Translations under genes and position numbers: made by a program
Notes under the pieces: generated by a model
The model's input: only the letters and a program-made list of their open reading frames with translations
Told to the model about the DNA's origin: nothing
Databases searched by the model: none
Part shown: piece after piece, positions 28,601 to 37,600 of the stretch
Layout: each line of letters starts with the position of its first letter
Position numbering within the stretch: position 1 is the first letter of the stretch
Assembly (NCBI RefSeq): GCF_007859935.1
Contig: NZ_SJPO01000004.1
Coordinates: 62,001-126,000, forward strand
Origin: Posidoniimonas polymericola
GTDB lineage: Bacteria > Planctomycetota > Planctomycetia > Pirellulales > Lacipirellulaceae
Direction of reading: 5' to 3'
Length of the DNA stretch: 64,000 nucleotides

Positions 28601-30425
28601 TGACTTGCTCCTTTCGCTTGGCGACCAGACCGCCGACGAGCTGTGGGCCCGCTGCGACCATCAAGCGGCCGACCGGTCGGCGCTCGACGCCTGGCTCGCC
28701 GAGCTGCAGGCCGCCCGGCGGATCATCCTTGTCCGCATCGCCGGCGAGCAACGCTACGCCGCGGCCGAAGACGCCGCGCGGCTGCGTGACGCGCTCGGCG
28801 TCGCGCCGCCGGCCGGGCTGCCCGGCGCGTTCCTGGAGAGCGTCGCCGCGCCGCTCGGCGACCTGCTCTCCCGCTACGCCCGCACGCACGCTCCGTTCAC
28901 CGCCGCCGAGGCCGCCGCGCGGTTCGCCCTCGGCGAGGCGCCGGTCCGCACCGCCCTCGAGCAGCTCCGCGAGGCCGGCCGCGTGGTCGAGGGGGAGTTC
29001 CTCCCCGGCCGCCGCGGCCGCGAGTGGTGCGACGCCGGCGTGCTGCGGATCATCAAACGCCGATCACTCGCCGCCCTCCGCCAGCAGGTCGAGGCCGTCC
29101 CCACCGAGGCCTACGCCCGCTTCCTGCCGGTGTGGCAGGGGGTGACCAACCGCCGCGCGGGGCCGGACGGCGTGCTCGACGCGGTCGAGCAGCTGCAGGG
29201 CGCCCCGCTCGCCGCCAGCGTGCTCGAGACCCAGATCCTCCCCGCCCGGGTCAAGGACTACCAGCCCGGCCTGCTCGACGAGTTGTTCGTTGCCGGCGAG
29301 GTGGCGTGGCAGGGTCTGGAGAGTGTCGGCGTTTCGGATGGTCGGGTCTCCCTGTACTTGCCTGATCAGCTGCCGCTGCTCGGCCGCCTCCCTGTGGCCG
29401 ATGACCCGCAGGAAGACCCGCTGGCCGCGCGGCTGCTCGAGTTGTTCACCGAACGCGGCGCCTTGTTCTTCGACGAGCTGTGCCGCGCGACCGGCTCGTT
29501 CCCCAATGACCTGCTCGCTGCGCTCTGGCGGCTGGTGTGGCGGGGCCAAGTCACCAACGACACGCTCGCGCCGCTCCGCTCGCTGATCGGCTCCGGCGGG
29601 AGCGGCTCTCGCGAGGCGGTCGGCGCCGCCACCCGACGGGGCCGCCGCGCGTACCGCTCCCGCCGCCGCCAGCGGCTGCCGGGCTCCGAAGGCCGCTGGT
29701 CGCTGCTCCCGCTGGCCGACGCCGAGCCGGCAACCCCTACCCAACGGGCCGCCGCCCTCGCCGCGCAGCTCATTGAGCGGCACGGCGTGTTGACCCGCGA
29801 GCAGATCAGCCGCGAACAGATCGAGGGCGGCTTCTCCGCGGTCTACCCCGTGCTCAAAGCGATGGAGGAGGCCGGCAAGATCCGCCGCGGTTACTTTGTC
29901 GAGGGCCAAGGGGGCGCCCAGTTCGCTGCTTCCGGCGCCGACGACCTGCTCCGCTCCGCCCCCAAGGACGACGAGCCGACGCTCTTGCTCGCCGCCACCG
30001 ACCCGGCCAACGCCTACGGCGCCGCCCTCCCCTGGCCCGCCGCTGAGGACGAGTCGGCCCGGCCGCAGCGCACTGCCGGGGCCCGCGTCGTGCTGCTTGG
30101 CGGCGACCTGCTCGGCTACCTCAGCCGCGGCGACCGCGCGCTCACCACCTTCCTGTCCGCCGACGAGGCCCGCCGCGCCACGCAGGCGAAGCGGCTCGCC
30201 GAGTGTCTCGCCGAAGAATCGCACCGGCGGCGGTCGCTGCTGATCGAGGAGATCGACAAACGACCGGCGATCACCTCACCCCTTTCCCAGGCGTTTGTCG
30301 CGGCCGGGTTCTCGCCGACCACCCGCGGGCTGCTGTGCCGCAGCGACTTCATGGCCGGCGGCAAACGCGACCGCTGGACCCGCAGCCTCGACGACGCGTC
30401 CGAACTCCCCGCCAACCCGCGGTAG
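25629..30425 (+). CDS. lhr: Lhr-type large ATP-dependent helicase
   Basis: Protein of 1598 aa, GTG start. It is a superfamily 2 helicase of the long bacterial Lhr type: motif I APTGSGKT at 51-58, Walker B DEIH in VIIDEIHVMVPSKRGAHLF, motif III SATQ, motif IV MIFVNSRRLAERLA, and motifs V-VI ATSSLELGIDMGAVD...QRIGRSGR. The winged-helix and Lhr-specific core follow, then a long C-terminal region (about 900-1598) matching the full-length Lhr rather than the short Lhr-core. Characterised Lhr proteins are 3'-5' ssDNA translocases that unwind RNA-DNA hybrids and act in DNA repair. The nei gene follows after 13 bp, so the two are likely cotranscribed. Confidence 0.95.
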   Translation: MSKPTPIDADPLDSFYEPTRTWFRESFAGPTKAQQLAWPAIGSGESTLLLAPTGSGKTLAAFLSLLDRLMFDPSAPSPTKGSRKADRHVRVLYLSPLKALGVDIDRNLRAPIAGLRAAAERSGRNFRVPEIAIRTGDTDQRERQRIARNPPDILITTPESLYLMLTSKASGILSRVETVIIDEIHVMVPSKRGAHLFLTLERLERLRRLAADNDQRSYQPLQRVGLSATQRPLDEVARLLGGAETTADPEEPARPRPVRVVDASEPKRLEIRVEVPVEDMARLAQPMHTFLGDDEVDETRQAKYASGFDEAADGKPAEPAPAAPAENANTAMGPSTPSIWPALHPRLLELIQQHRSTMIFVNSRRLAERLAAAINELANEELNKNQPDDAPPTAPVEICLAHHGSVAKDKRAEIEDRLKRGQLPAIIATSSLELGIDMGAVDLVIQIEAPPTIASGVQRIGRSGRGVDLLSNGIIFPKYRGDLLACAGATGRMLAGHVEETYYPRNPLDVLAQQMVALISDGPIEVDELYATVRGAASFAELPRTSFDSVLDLLSGRYPSDEFAELRPRVTWDRVQGVVSPRNTSRRIAVLNGGTIPDRGLYGVFLVGDGPGGTGGSRVGELDEEMVFETHAGDVFLLGASSWRVLEIDKDRVLVAPAPGEPGKMPFWRGDGPGRPLEFGRAIGRLAGELAHGDADAMHDQLTTRHALGEKAARNLIEYIRDQAEATGEPPSDKAVIIESFLDEIGDWRVCVLSPLGSRVHAPWAMAIAARLRQEDLGEVDYSWSDDGMIFRLPESPEPPPVEFFVPSSSEVEDMVTSQVGSTAMFAARFRENAARALLLPKRQPGRRSPLWMQRRRAADLLAVAARYPSFPILLETYRECLRDVFDLPGLIGVLRDIERRAVRVEEVRSQQPSPFAASLLFNYVGNFVYEGDAPLAERRAQALALDHSQLRELLGGDEMRDLLSGEVIDQVALELQRLVEPTCRSADAVHDLLLSLGDQTADELWARCDHQAADRSALDAWLAELQAARRIILVRIAGEQRYAAAEDAARLRDALGVAPPAGLPGAFLESVAAPLGDLLSRYARTHAPFTAAEAAARFALGEAPVRTALEQLREAGRVVEGEFLPGRRGREWCDAGVLRIIKRRSLAALRQQVEAVPTEAYARFLPVWQGVTNRRAGPDGVLDAVEQLQGAPLAASVLETQILPARVKDYQPGLLDELFVAGEVAWQGLESVGVSDGRVSLYLPDQLPLLGRLPVADDPQEDPLAARLLELFTERGALFFDELCRATGSFPNDLLAALWRLVWRGQVTNDTLAPLRSLIGSGGSGSREAVGAATRRGRRAYRSRRRQRLPGSEGRWSLLPLADAEPATPTQRAAALAAQLIERHGVLTREQISREQIEGGFSAVYPVLKAMEEAGKIRRGYFVEGQGGAQFAASGADDLLRSAPKDDEPTLLLAATDPANAYGAALPWPAAEDESARPQRTAGARVVLLGGDLLGYLSRGDRALTTFLSADEARRATQAKRLAECLAEESHRRRSLLIEEIDKRPAITSPLSQAFVAAGFSPTTRGLLCRSDFMAGGKRDRWTRSLDDASELPANPR

Positions 30426-30438
30426 CCGACCTACCACC

Positions 30439-31242
30439 ATGCCCGAAGGCGACACCCTCTACCGCATCGCCGAGAACGTCAGGCCCGTGCTGGCGGGCCA
30501 GACGATCGCCGCCGCGCTGAGCAACGCCTCGCCGCAGGTCCCCGCGATCGACGCCCAGTCGCTGGTCGGGCGGGTGGTCACCACGGTTGAGGCCCGCGGC
30601 AAGCACCTGCTGATCACGCTCGACGACCACCGCGTGGTGCACTCGCACCTCGGCATGACCGGCTCCTGGCACGCCTACCGCATCGGCGACCCGTGGCGCA
30701 AGCCGCCGCGCCAGGCCGGCCTGGCCCTCCGCACCGCCACGCACGAGGTCGTGAACTTCAACCCCAAGCTGCTCAAGCTGGTCACCGCCACCACGCTCCG
30801 CCGCAACGACTACCTGCAGCGGCTCGGCCCCGACCTGATGCTGCCGGGCGTCGAGCTCGCCGCCGTGCTGCCGCGGCTGCGGGTGCACAACGCGGCCCCC
30901 ATGGGCGAGGCCGTGATGAACCAGACCATCGCCGCCGGCATCGGCAACGTCTACAAGTCCGAGACCCTATTTATCTGCCGGATCAACCCGTGGACGCTAG
31001 TCGGCGAGCTGAGCGACCTCCGCCTCACCGACTACCTGGCCGAGACCCACCGGCTGATGCGCATCAACCGCAAGTCGGGCAAGCGGACCACCCGCTTCGC
31101 CGGCGACGGCCAGCGGTTCTGGGTCTACGGCCGCCGGGGCGAGCCGTGCTTCAAGTGCGAGACCCCGATCCGCCTCCGCCGCCAGGGCGACGCCGGCCGC
31201 ACCACCTACTGGTGCCCCCGCTGCCAGCCGCCTGCACGGTAA
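30439..31242 (+). CDS. nei: Endonuclease VIII-like DNA glycosylase/AP lyase
   Basis: Protein of 267 aa from the ATG at 30439; the frame is open further upstream but overlaps lhr, and the family must begin MPEGDT with catalytic Pro2 and Glu3, which is what this start gives. Fpg/Nei N-terminal domain with GKHLLITLDDHRVVHSHLGM; H2TH region with MGEAVMNQTIAAGIGNVYKSE; C-terminal zinc finger CFKC...CPRC (residues about 235-263). It removes oxidised pyrimidines and cuts the strand by beta,delta-elimination. It sits 13 bp downstream of lhr. The same neighbour pair occurs in mycobacteria, which supports a shared repair role. Ends before a repeat-bearing spacer. Confidence 0.95.
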   Translation: MPEGDTLYRIAENVRPVLAGQTIAAALSNASPQVPAIDAQSLVGRVVTTVEARGKHLLITLDDHRVVHSHLGMTGSWHAYRIGDPWRKPPRQAGLALRTATHEVVNFNPKLLKLVTATTLRRNDYLQRLGPDLMLPGVELAAVLPRLRVHNAAPMGEAVMNQTIAAGIGNVYKSETLFICRINPWTLVGELSDLRLTDYLAETHRLMRINRKSGKRTTRFAGDGQRFWVYGRRGEPCFKCETPIRLRRQGDAGRTTYWCPRCQPPAR

Positions 31243-31264
31243 AGTCCGGAATATCGAGTGGAGG

Positions 31265-31398
31265 GGACAAAACCCCCGAGCCGATTTCCCCCTCGTTCTT
31301 GTTTCACGCTTCTATACCAGTATGAATGGCTCGAGCGGTTCCGCCGGGGCCGAGGGTTTTGTCCGCCAGTTTTGTCCGCCTGCCCTAGGGGACAAAAC
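31265..31398. repeat. Four copies of GTTTTGTCC in both orientations
   Basis: GGACAAAAC occurs at 31265-31273 and 31390-31398, GTTTTGTCC at 31356-31364 and 31369-31377. The outer first pair extends to 11 bp (GGACAAAACCC/GGGTTTTGTCC), and the last two copies form a hairpin with a 12-nt loop just after nei. The arrangement could be a terminator, a REP-like element or the relic of a small mobile element. Confidence 0.7.
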
Positions 31399-31638
31399 CA
31401 CGCCGCAATCACCCAACGGAACAGCCAACCTTCCCAACCGCGCAGCACGAACCGAGCGCACGGTGGATACCGAGCAGCGACCTCAGGCGACAGAGCGTGT
31501 GACTACCACCATTGGACCGCGCGGAGTGGTGACCTGCCACAAGAAAATGTTCGAGGAAGAAGGATTCTCACAGCAGCGGCAAAGCAGGCTCTTTGGCGCC
31601 ACCTGCCGGCGTGCTTCGTAGCGGTCCTCGATTACTCA

Positions 31639-31657
31639 GCCGCCCGCCACGGGCGGC
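31639..31657 (-). terminator. Short GC hairpin after the outer-membrane-type gene
   Basis: GCCGCCCG and CGGGCGGC pair perfectly around a 3-nt loop, 20 bp beyond the minus-strand stop at 31678. No T tract follows. Confidence 0.55.
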
Positions 31658-31677
31658 CGACGCTCGAATCGGCCTAA

Positions 31678-32835
31678 CTAGCGCCCGTAGTAGTACGTCA
31701 GTTGCGTAAGGACCGCCCAGTCGTACGCCCGGTCGGTGGCGACGACCGCGGGGCCAGCGATGCCTACCTCCTTGCTGCGGAGCGGCACCGCCACCGCAAC
31801 GCCGGCCGAGCAACGCGGACCAAAGAACGCCGAGAGGCCCGCGGTCAGGCTGAGCCGGTCGGTTCTTCCGTAGATCGAATTGGTGCTGGTGTCGACCGCG
31901 ATGCCGCTGTTGAGCGCGGTCTCCCTGTCCCACGCCCCCGTGTAGTGCAGCTCCAGGACCGTGGCTAGCCCCGTCAGCCGCCTCCCGCATCGGTTTCGGA
32001 AGAGCCAGTATCCCGCCGATATGTCGCCCATAAAGTAGCTCTGCTCCCGGATCGACGAGGCGCCCGAGGAGCTCTGGAGACTCGAAGAAGTCAGGCGGTA
32101 GGACAGGAACGACTGGATGAACGTCCTGTCCGAGGGCGTCCACAGGTTGGCGACGTACGGCGTAAAGTGCCAGACGTCGTCGTCCAAAGACGTGTAGAAG
32201 CTGCTCAGGGCGCCTCGTGCGACCATCTCCTCGCCGGTCGGGGCCTCGATTCGCAACCCGAGCGAGCAGGCCGATGCACACGATTCGTGCACCAGCCACT
32301 TGAAGCCAAAAGCCAGGTCACCGAACGAGCCGTCGGTGCTCGGCCCGTTGAGCGCCAGGTCAAGCGGGTCGTAGTCGTACACGGACGTCGTGTAGAACGG
32401 GACCATCAGGTCGACCGAGAGTCGACCGTCAGCAAGCGTCTTCTCTCCGAACAGTCGGTACTCGTAGATGTCGTTTTCAACCGGGCCGCCCGACTGACCG
32501 CTGTAGACATCCTGCATCGCGTTGAAGTTGAATCCGACGCGGTCCTGGGGGAGCGCCGTGTTGTTCTCCGCGGCCTTGTAGGCGTGGTTCTGGAAGAAGA
32601 CCTGCAGGCCGCCGTTCAGCGGATTGGCCCGAGGATTGACGAGACCGCCGTCGCCAAACATCCCCACTACGGGATCGTGACGCACCCGGCTCGATTCTAC
32701 CGAGTCGCCACAGGCGACCTCCCAACGGTCGCTGCCGCAACCGCCGAGATCGCCGTTCGCGCTGACCGTCCGGCCGAGAGTGAACGCGACGATTCCCGCG
32801 GCAACGAGACGACCAGCCAGCTTCCCTGCCTTCAT
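31678..32835 (-). CDS. Putative outer-membrane beta-barrel protein
   Basis: Protein of 385 aa from the ATG at 32835, preceded by GAGAGGTT; the open frame runs 41 codons upstream without signal features. Signal peptide about 1-26 (LVAAGIVAFTLGRTVSANG). The rest alternates short amphipathic strands and glycine/serine turns: YEYRLFGEKTLADGRLSVDL, FGDLAFGFKWLVHE, DDDVWHFTPYVANLW, FIQSFLSYRLTSSS, and it closes with AYDWAVLTQLTYYYGR, an aromatic-rich last strand as in outer-membrane barrels. Four Cys lie near the N-terminus and others in the middle. I cannot name a family; transporter or MetA-pathway-like porin roles are possible. It stands alone. Confidence 0.7.
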   Translation of the reverse strand: MKAGKLAGRLVAAGIVAFTLGRTVSANGDLGGCGSDRWEVACGDSVESSRVRHDPVVGMFGDGGLVNPRANPLNGGLQVFFQNHAYKAAENNTALPQDRVGFNFNAMQDVYSGQSGGPVENDIYEYRLFGEKTLADGRLSVDLMVPFYTTSVYDYDPLDLALNGPSTDGSFGDLAFGFKWLVHESCASACSLGLRIEAPTGEEMVARGALSSFYTSLDDDVWHFTPYVANLWTPSDRTFIQSFLSYRLTSSSLQSSSGASSIREQSYFMGDISAGYWLFRNRCGRRLTGLATVLELHYTGAWDRETALNSGIAVDTSTNSIYGRTDRLSLTAGLSAFFGPRCSAGVAVAVPLRSKEVGIAGPAVVATDRAYDWAVLTQLTYYYGR

Positions 32836-33203
32836 TGCACGAACCTCTCTCGATCGGTTACCTCGGGAGACCCCGCTTTGCTTCGTGTATCGCCTGCGCG
32901 TTTGTGCCGGCGTTGCCAGAAATGACGGCCGCCCAACGATCGGCACAACCGCGCCCACCCCAACCGCGACCAGGCCCGCTCCCCCCGTAACAGCTTTCCC
33001 CAGCCGGATCTGCGCTCGATCCGCCGACGGGAACTACGCACCGCTTCTGGCGCCTCGCTAGTCGATGCGAGACCCAACTAGTGACTCACCACGCCCTGAC
33101 AGGGCGCGACACCCGTACTTGGCGTCTTGGCGACTTGGCGGTTCCATCTTCCGAGCCCTGACTCGCAGGGCGAACGCCCGGCCGCCGGATGAGGCCGTCG
33201 GTG
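32836..33203. other. Intergenic region with small palindromes and an 8-bp triplet repeat
   Basis: No convincing gene. It contains CGCCCTG-A-CAGGGCG (33092-33106), GCCCTG-ACTCG-CAGGGC (33155-33171), which share arms, and three tandem CTTGGCGN units at 33118-33141. These look like dispersed-repeat debris rather than coding sequence. Confidence 0.55.
33118..33141. repeat. Three tandem 8-bp units CTTGGCGN
   Basis: CTTGGCGT, CTTGGCGA and CTTGGCGG follow each other without gaps. They lie between two small CCCTG/CAGGG hairpins, so the block 33092-33171 may be one dispersed repeat element. Confidence 0.7.
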
Positions 33204-33374
33204 CTAGCGCACCTCGATCTCGAGCAAGGCGTCGGCAAGCCCGTTGGAGGTCGCGTGCACGACCGCGGCGCCGGGTCCCACTGCCAGCTCGTCTGGCAGT
33301 GCGAATCCGGCGCACGCGTCGCACTGCCAGCAAGCAAGACAGTGACGCCGATAGGCGTTGCCACGCGTGCTCAC
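33204..33374 (-). CDS. Possible 56-aa Cys-rich protein (CxxCxxCxxC)
   Basis: Too short to be obvious. A GTG at 33374, one base after the stop of the AraC-type regulator, opens a frame to TAG at 33206-33204. The product has HCLACWQCDACAG, four cysteines at three-residue spacing as in small iron-sulfur or zinc-binding knuckles, then an Ala/Val-rich stretch ending LLEIEVR. About 79% of third positions are G or C, compatible with but not proof of coding. Against it: no clear ribosome binding site and the hairpin repeats at 33279-33330 lie inside it. If real it would be translationally coupled to the regulator. Confidence 0.35.
   Translation of the reverse strand: MSTRGNAYRRHCLACWQCDACAGFALPDELAVGPGAAVVHATSNGLADALLEIEVR
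33279..33330. repeat. Three-armed inverted repeat (two alternative hairpins)
   Basis: Arm A CACTGCCAG (33279-33287), arm B CTGGCAGTGCGA (33293-33304) and arm C TCGCACTGCCAG (33319-33330). B pairs with A (9 bp, 5-nt loop) or with C (12 bp, 14-nt loop), never both. It lies just past the AraC-type regulator on the minus strand. Confidence 0.75.
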
Positions 33375-33375
33375 C

Positions 33376-34530
33376 CTACTGCGACAGCTTCCGGTACTCG
33401 CCCGGGGTCGCGCCGTACTCTTTCTGGAACGCCTTGTTGAGCTGCTTGACCGACGAGAAGCCGGTGCGTTGGGCGATGCGGTAGATGGGCGAGGTCGGGT
33501 CGTCGCGCAGCAGGCGTTTGGCCAGCAGGAGCCGCTGACGCTGCAGGTAGTGGTAGGGGGTCTCGCCGAGGGCGTCGCGGAAGGCGTACTCGAGCCACCG
33601 CCGTGAGACGTCGGCGTGCTCGGCCAGCTCGTCGATCGTGATCGGCTCCGCCACGTTCGACAGCAGGTACTCGAGCACGGTCTTCATCCGCGGGTCGGAC
33701 ACCGCGAACGCCGAGGTCGACTCGCGGGAGACCACCTCCAGCGGGGGAACCGGCGCCTCGGCGTCGTCGGACGACTCGCCGTTGAGCCGCTGGTGCAAGA
33801 GCTCGGCAGCGCGGTAGCCCTCCAGGGCGTCGTTACGCGCGACGCTGCTGAGGGTCGGCGAGATGTGCTCGCAGATCACGTGCTCGTTGTCGACGCCCAG
33901 CACGGCGATCTGCTCGGGCGACTTGCGGCCGACCTGCTGGCAGGCGTCCAGCACGTGGCGGGCCCGGTAGTCGGAGACCGAAAACACGCCGCACGGCGTC
34001 GGCAGCGACTTGAGCCAAGCGGCCAGCTCCTTGTGCTGCCGCATCCAGACCGAGCCGCGGAACCCGAACGTGGGGGTCGCCAGGTGCTGGGTGGCGGTGA
34101 AGTCGGACTCGGCGAGCCGCTCGACGAAACCCATCCACCGACGCTTGGAGTACTCGACGTCCGCCAGGCCGTAGAACGCGAAACTCCGCAGGCCCCGCGT
34201 GATCAGGTGGTCGGCCGCGACCCGCCCGACCGCGATGTTGTCGACCATCACCCGCGGCACGGGCGACTCGGGCAGCGCGCTGGAGATATTGATCACCGGC
34301 TGCCGCATCGCCTTGGCGTACTCGGCCTCCTCGGCCGTGTTGAGCGCGGCCAGCACGCCGTCGCCCGGCCAGTCGACCAGGTCGAGCACCGACAACGCCA
34401 GCGACTCCGGCGCAATCGTGTAGGTCCAGTCGAGCCCCTTGTCGGACGAGTACTGGAACACCCCGTGGATGAACGCTTCCTGGTGGGCCCCGCGCGGGAA
34501 CGCCAATGCAATCTGCTGTCGTTTAGGCAC
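33376..34530 (-). CDS. XylR-like AraC-family regulator with LacI-type ligand domain
   Basis: Protein of 384 aa from the GTG at 34530, chosen because the family begins with a short basic segment then the first strand (here PKRQQIALAFPRG); a TTG at 34569 would add 13 residues. Residues about 5-275 are a LacI/GalR-like periplasmic binding fold (VPRVMVDNIAVGRVAADHLITRG, FYGLADVEYSKRRWMGF, VFSVSDYRARHVLDACQQVG, IAVLGVDNEHVICEHI). The C-terminal 105 residues are an AraC DNA-binding domain with two helix-turn-helix units (TIDELAEHADVSRRWLEYAF; YRIAQRTGFSSVKQLNKAF). E. coli XylR has the same architecture and senses xylose. Ligand here unknown; no sugar genes are adjacent. Confidence 0.92.
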   Translation of the reverse strand: MPKRQQIALAFPRGAHQEAFIHGVFQYSSDKGLDWTYTIAPESLALSVLDLVDWPGDGVLAALNTAEEAEYAKAMRQPVINISSALPESPVPRVMVDNIAVGRVAADHLITRGLRSFAFYGLADVEYSKRRWMGFVERLAESDFTATQHLATPTFGFRGSVWMRQHKELAAWLKSLPTPCGVFSVSDYRARHVLDACQQVGRKSPEQIAVLGVDNEHVICEHISPTLSSVARNDALEGYRAAELLHQRLNGESSDDAEAPVPPLEVVSRESTSAFAVSDPRMKTVLEYLLSNVAEPITIDELAEHADVSRRWLEYAFRDALGETPYHYLQRQRLLLAKRLLRDDPTSPIYRIAQRTGFSSVKQLNKAFQKEYGATPGEYRKLSQ

Positions 34531-34654
34531 GAAAGAATAATCGTGGTAAGAGGATGAACCGCCCACCAACCAGCTTGGCTAACAAAAGCCGCGTCTGCAA
34601 CCTCCCGTCCGGCCGCGGCCGGCTTTTGAAGCCGCCGCGCGTCAACCGGGGACG

Positions 34655-37600
34655 CTATTCTTCGACCTTCGCCTGTTGGACCGCGGCCTCGATCGCCGCC
34701 CGCAGCCGCTGCTCAAACTTTGCGCCGCCCCCCACGAAGACATTCGCGATGACGCCCTCGCGGTTGATCACCACCGTCTGCGGGATCCCGGTAACCTGGT
34801 ACCGCTGGGCCGCCACGCCGTCGCGGTCGAGGGCCACGACCGGCTTGAACCCCAGCCGGTCGAGCGCGGCGGCAATCGCCTCGGGCGGGTCCTGCAGGTT
34901 CACCGCCACGACCAGCACGTCCCGATCGGCGTACTCCTCGCCCAGCTTGTGCAGCACCGGCATCACCTGCATGCAGGGTCCGCACCAGCTGGCCCAGAAG
35001 TCGAGCACCACCACTTTGCCCTGGAAGCTCGCTAGGTCGAGCTCCTTGGCGGGCGGCTCGGCGCCTCCGTCGAAGAACGGCAGCGGCAACTCGGGGGCGA
35101 CCTCGCCGACCAGCGGGAAGCTGGCCGAGGCGTCGCCGGCGTCGCCCTCCTCGGGCTCGCGGGGGAGGATGGCGTTCTTCATCTTCCACCGCTGATACGA
35201 CAGCTCCGCGGCCGCCTGCTCGACGCGGTGGCCCATCAGCAAGAGGTCGATGTCGTCAAGCGACACGCTGCACTCGTCCAGCACCTCGCTGACGCCCTCG
35301 AGCCGAGCGGCGGGCGCGTCCTCGCCTTGGGGGGACGTGAGCCGCCGCAGGTCGAAGGTCAGCCGCACGCCGTCGCGTCGGACCGCCTGGACCCGAGGGT
35401 GGTCGCCCGGTTCGTCGCGGCCGGTTCCGGCGGCGGCTTCCTCCGAATCCTTGGGCGGCGGATCGAACCAGATGATGCGGGCGACGCGCGAGCGGTCGAT
35501 CTCCAGCTCCTCCAGCCGGACCTCAACGGCGACCGTCTCCTCGGAAACTCTCAGCAGCCGGCAGCGCAGGTAGTCGCCCTTGGTAGAGACCAGCAGGTGG
35601 GTAGGCGGGTTGTTGGTCTGCCCGCGCGGGAGGGTGAGCAGCTGGTCGCGGCGGTCGGGGGTGAGGCGGCCATCGACCCCTCTGGTCACCAGCTCAATCG
35701 CCTTGACGTGTTTGTGGGGGGCGAAACCGGCGGCGGAAAACGGCGAGCTGAAGTAGACGCCCTCGTCGTCGATCCGCTCGATGGCGCACGGCAGCTTGTC
35801 GCCCGCCCGAAGGTACATGGTGGCGGGCTGGGGGGCGCTCGCCTGCTTGGTGGTCTTGGGCGGCGTGTACGAGAAGACCGACGCGATCGCGCCCAGCACG
35901 CCGCGCTGCCGGGCGGGCTGCGGGGCCGCGACCTTGTCGGGCTCGGCCGACTTCGGGGGGGGAGGCTCACGGAACAGCACCCGGCCCGACACCCCGTCGA
36001 GCAGCGGCTCCGCGTTCCGACTGCCGAAGGGCCGCCACAGCAGGCAGCTGGCGCCGTCCGTATCGGGGGCGCCGGCCAGTTCTCCCACGGAGCGGACATC
36101 ATCGGTCTCGAGCCGCGGGAACTTGCTGGGCTTCGCACCCGCCGCCGCAGAGGCCGTCGCCGGCAGGCCCGCCGACGCCACGCGGACCGACTGCAGCATC
36201 GCCAGCGGGACCGCGATGGTGGCGTCAAAATCTTGGCAGAACAACCGAAGGCGCCGGTCCACTAAGCCCTGGGGCGATCCGGTCACCTGCACCCCGCCCT
36301 GCAACGTGGCGGTCAGCAGCGTGGCGTCGCCCGCGCGCCGATAGGCGTCGGCGCCGGCCGGGGTCGGAAAAACAACGCTGACAAGCTGGTCGAGGCGGAC
36401 CACGTGCGGCGATTGTTGGGCGGGCATGTCTTCTGCGTCGGGATCCTCCGTGCGTGGCTCTTGTGTGCTTGGCTCTTCGGCGTCCGACTCTTTGGCGTCT
36501 GGCTCTTCGGAGTCCGACTCTTCGGCGTCCGGCTCGGCTACCGCCGGTTCGGCGGAGTCCGAGCTGTCGGAGCCCGGCTCGGGCTGCCCGGCGTCACGGT
36601 CGTCGCCGCTCGCCGGCTGGTTAGAAGCGTCCGCCTCGGCCGCGATCAAGAGCTCGCCGTCCGCGGCGCGGAAGCCAACCAGGTCGCCCCGCAGGGTCTC
36701 GCCATTGGCAAGCTGGAAAGCCGACTGGTCGACCGCGCCGCTCACCGGCGGCTCGCCGTTCCACTCGGTAATGGACAGCCGGTCCAGCCGGATGTCGCCG
36801 TCGCGGTTGTTGAGCTGCACACCACTATCAAACGGGCTGTAGGGGGTTTCGACATGCAGGTCCGCCAGAGTAACGCCGCTCGCGGTGGTGACGATCAACC
36901 GGTTGTTGTTCTGGTCCAGGTACAGCCGCAGCTGCAGCCGCCCCGCCCCCGGCTCGATCTGCTGCAGCGGCTGGAGGTCCGCGGACTCCTGGGTCTCGCG
37001 CACGGCGATCAGGTTGTCGCCGACCACCTCCAAGCGGAAGGCGTCGGTCACCTGGTTGTCGCGTTGCCGCTCGCGTTCGATCTGCCGCTGGTTGCGGGCC
37101 TCCCGCACTCGGACTGGCTGTCCGTTGACGTCCTGGATCCAGATCTCGAAGCCGTCGGTGATCGCCTTGAGCCGGCGTTTGGTGACCCCGAGCTCCAGCG
37201 AGAAGTCGGCCTTCTTGTCCCACGACAGCGCGACCTCGATCAGCGCCAGGTGCGGCAGCGGGACGTCGCGGCTTGCGCTGGCGCCCTTGATGTTGGTGGC
37301 GATCCCCCCGCGGCTGTAGACCCAGCCGACGTTCTTGATGGTATTCCAGTCGGCGAGGTCGCCGGGCCCAGAGAACCTCAGCTTGCCGGCGTCGGAGCCG
37401 ACCCGGCGGATGCTGCGGACAAGACTCCGCGGCGCCGAGAGCTGCTGTGGCTCGCCCTGCCCTTCGAGCCGCGTGGCGATCGTGAACCGCTCGTCCGACA
37501 CCGCGACCAGGTCGCCGATCAGCGCGTCGCCGTTGAACAGGTCGAAGCGGAACGCTCCGGCGATCGGCGTCGGCTCGGCGGGCGGGGGGAAGGCGATCGA

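Larger units (their letters stand above)
31243..31677. other. Convergent intergenic region with GTTTTGTCC repeats
   Basis: 435 bp between nei (plus) and the outer-membrane-type gene (minus). Open frames here (31258-31677 and others) have no recognisable domain or signal peptide and are treated as chance. The region holds four copies of a 9-bp repeat and a terminator-like hairpin, listed separately. Confidence 0.6.

Noticed and set aside
25911-28889. Very long antisense frame opposite lhr (992 codons)
   Set aside because: Mirror of a GC-rich gene; the sense frame has all helicase motifs, the antisense frame none.
31258-31677. Open frame of 139 codons in the spacer after nei
   Set aside because: Arginine-rich composition, no signal peptide or domain, and it runs through the repeat cluster.
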